Positions 4,526-5,858 of a stretch of 5,858 nucleotides of DNA are shown in pieces; position 1 is the stretch's first letter, and each line of letters begins with the position of its first letter. A program made the translations under genes and the position numbers. Source of the DNA: Candidatus Parcubacteria bacterium (GTDB lineage Bacteria; Patescibacteriota; Patescibacteriia; Patescibacteriales; UBA12075); NCBI GenBank assembly GCA_023142215.1, contig JAGLJW010000053.1:1-5858 (forward strand). Direction: 5' to 3'. The notes beneath the pieces are model-generated. The model saw nothing but the letters and a program-made list of their open reading frames with translations, ran no database searches and was not told where the DNA came from.

Positions 4526-5770
4526 CAGATTAAACGTTTTAGTAATATTTTCTTTTCCATCATCTATATTAATTGTTATACTATAATTGCCAACATTTCC
4601 AGCACTTGTTGAATAAAAACGTTTCTGATTTATATCTGAAGTATTTTGCAATTCTGGCATCACCCAACCTGATGCAAGCCATGCTGATTGTGCGACAATA
4701 GTCCAAGTTAATCTATCTCCATCAAAATCAACGGCTTTAATATAACCTATATATTCCTTATTTTTTATTCCACCAGCTAAGGTGTTAACTACAAAATAAG
4801 GAGCACTATTTTGTAATACCTTGTCTACTTTTACTGCACTTGAACTATAACAAGAACCATTTTTATAGTCACCAATAATATTACTGTAAGTAGTATCAAA
4901 TACAGCACAAACGTCATATTTTGTACCTATTTTATTACCAGTAAATACATAAGTTCGCGAACACGAAGCTGGTAATGCTATAGTGTTTACTGTCGTTGTA
5001 CCTGCAAACTCTCTTATTTCGTCATCCCAACAAGTTTGTTTATTATAATTATCTGTACCACAGTCACCAATATCATTAATTGGATCAGAAGGAATATCTA
5101 TATTCAATATTTTTCTGAAAGATTCATTCCAACTCGGCCAAACCGAAAGAGTCCTATACGGCAAATATGATCCAGCTTCCATAGTTGGATAATGACCAAA
5201 TTCTTTATTATAATTCTCTAAAGCTATTTTTATATCAACTATATCAGCTAATCTCCTGGTATCACGAATTACATTAGATTTCATTGAATTACAATATTCA
5301 CCAATCTCACAGTCTGAATCTAAAAAACAATTAACTCCTGTTAAAAATTTATTTTTCCCAACACACTCGCCTGTCCCAAAAGGAACATGCATAAAATTAT
5401 GATTAAATTTCCAACGCTTAAGTAGTCGCGAATAAATATCCATTGTGTCCTGTTCAGCGTCTTGATTATAGCTCATTAAATAAATATTAGTATACAAATC
5501 TCCCGCTTGCACATTAGCAGCACCAACATAAACAGTCCGACCATCACGAATGGCTTGATAACCATCAACAACCATCTTTTGAGGAGAACCTATAAATCCT
5601 TGTTCTTGATACCAACGCATTGGAGAATAATGTTCTGGATTTACTATAACTCTAACAGCTATAGTGTCTTTGTGTTGGGTTTGTGCTTTGATAAGATTTT
5701 TACAACTAAAAAAAACTACTAACAAAAATGAAATCGCTAATATTTTAATAAATTTATGTTTTTTTAACAT
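4511..5770 (-). CDS. Exported Cys-rich protein with pilin-like segment and C-terminal Ig-like domain (function unknown)
   Basis: The 419-residue protein starts with a basic stretch and a hydrophobic signal (about 7-22) ending in FFSC; Cys23 may be lipidated, although Phe at -3 makes the lipobox imperfect. Residues 35-125 form a conserved-looking region (AVRVIVNPEHYSPMRWY, then GYQAIRDGRTVYVGAANV) that I do not recognise as a named domain but recall seeing in Parcubacteria hypothetical proteins. Residues 136-160 hold four Cys, including C148-x5-C154-x5-C160. Residues 169-195 (RDTRRLADIVDIKIALENY, then GHYP) resemble the part of type IV pilins just after the N-terminal helix, but the prepilin helix is absent. 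Further Cys lie at 237, 247, 270, 288 and 307. Residues 320-418 look like a cadherin/He_PIG-type Ig domain (NSAPYF, VDFDGDRLTWTI, YSITINIDDG). Nine exported Cys suggest disulfides. It starts 5 bases after a TSP3-like gene and is probably co-translated; a role at the cell surface is inferred. Confidence 0.8.
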   Translation of the reverse strand: MLKKHKFIKILAISFLLVVFFSCKNLIKAQTQHKDTIAVRVIVNPEHYSPMRWYQEQGFIGSPQKMVVDGYQAIRDGRTVYVGAANVQAGDLYTNIYLMSYNQDAEQDTMDIYSRLLKRWKFNHNFMHVPFGTGECVGKNKFLTGVNCFLDSDCEIGEYCNSMKSNVIRDTRRLADIVDIKIALENYNKEFGHYPTMEAGSYLPYRTLSVWPSWNESFRKILNIDIPSDPINDIGDCGTDNYNKQTCWDDEIREFAGTTTVNTIALPASCSRTYVFTGNKIGTKYDVCAVFDTTYSNIIGDYKNGSCYSSSAVKVDKVLQNSAPYFVVNTLAGGIKNKEYIGYIKAVDFDGDRLTWTIVAQSAWLASGWVMPELQNTSDINQKRFYSTSAGNVGNYSITINIDDGKENITKTFNLLIFP

Positions 5771-5775
5771 TGTTA

Positions 5776-5858
5776 TTAATTCAATTCATTATTTAATTCA
5801 CCATTATCATTCGGATCAAAACCATCTCTAACTTCGTCTCCATCAAAATAGCCATCAC
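5776..5858 (-). CDS. Thrombospondin type 3 repeat-like protein, C-terminus only (partial)
   Basis: The open frame entering from the right edge gives 26 visible residues, DGYFDGDEVRDGFDPND then NGELNNELN, before tandem TAA stops at 5778-5776 and 5775-5773. The Asp/Gly spacing (DGxxDGDExxxGxDPxD) is that of calcium-binding thrombospondin type 3 repeats, which occur in large secreted bacterial surface proteins. The upstream part of the gene lies outside the window, so its size and other domains are unknown. Its stop is 5 bases before the ATG of the Cys-rich exported protein, which suggests co-transcription and possibly translational coupling, since that ATG has no Shine-Dalgarno. Confidence 0.75.
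   Translation of the reverse strand, partial: DGYFDGDEVRDGFDPNDNGELNNELN

Noticed and set aside
5507..5722. Plus-strand open frame of 71 codons
   Set aside because: It is antisense to the N-terminal region of the exported Cys-rich protein, with no start signal or domain.

Overview
This is an AT-rich window in which every supportable gene lies on the minus strand. Read in the direction of transcription (right to left), the order is: the end of a thrombospondin type 3-like protein, a large secreted protein with a C-terminal Ig-like domain, scpB, an S11 D-Ala-D-Ala carboxypeptidase, tpiA, class II fba, a membrane-anchored TPR protein, and the 5' end of a tRNA. The standard genetic code fits: long frames contain no in-frame TGA, and scpB appears to end on TGA. 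Low GC, short spacers, mostly no Shine-Dalgarno sequences, pilin-like surface-protein segments and TSP3 repeats suggest a candidate phyla radiation (Patescibacteria, Parcubacteria-like) bacterium. That placement is inference; no rRNA or ribosomal protein is present to confirm it.

Layout: positions 1-23 are the tRNA 5' end; 74-949 the TPR protein; 987-1847 fructose-bisphosphate aldolase; 1952-2719 triosephosphate isomerase; 2839-3810 the peptidoglycan carboxypeptidase; 3931-4491 ScpB; 4511-5770 the secreted Cys-rich/Ig-like protein; 5776-5858 the TSP3-like C-terminus. No gene-free stretch exceeds 125 bases. fba and tpiA are consecutive steps of glycolysis (aldolase makes GAP and DHAP, TIM interconverts them). 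The peptidase acts in cell-wall maturation and ScpB in chromosome condensation. The two genes at the right edge are surface or exported proteins, 5 bases apart and probably co-transcribed.

The least ordinary part is the spacers. Almost every gap carries a different short repetitive element: an 11-bp GGGAC-T-GTCCC palindrome, a sequence resembling the widespread GTCATTG-GAGGAGC-TGGCAATCT dispersed repeat (overlapping the TPR gene start), a cluster of ATTCGC words, a GC-rich hairpin between 9-bp direct repeats, and a 14-unit degenerate heptamer array. Several 7-bp periodicities recur with different sequences. Some gene starts have -10-like hexamers only 4-5 bases upstream of the ATG, which suggests leaderless transcripts; the best case is scpB, with TTGATT-17-TATAAT. 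I found no clear CRISPR array, transposase, phage gene or defence system.
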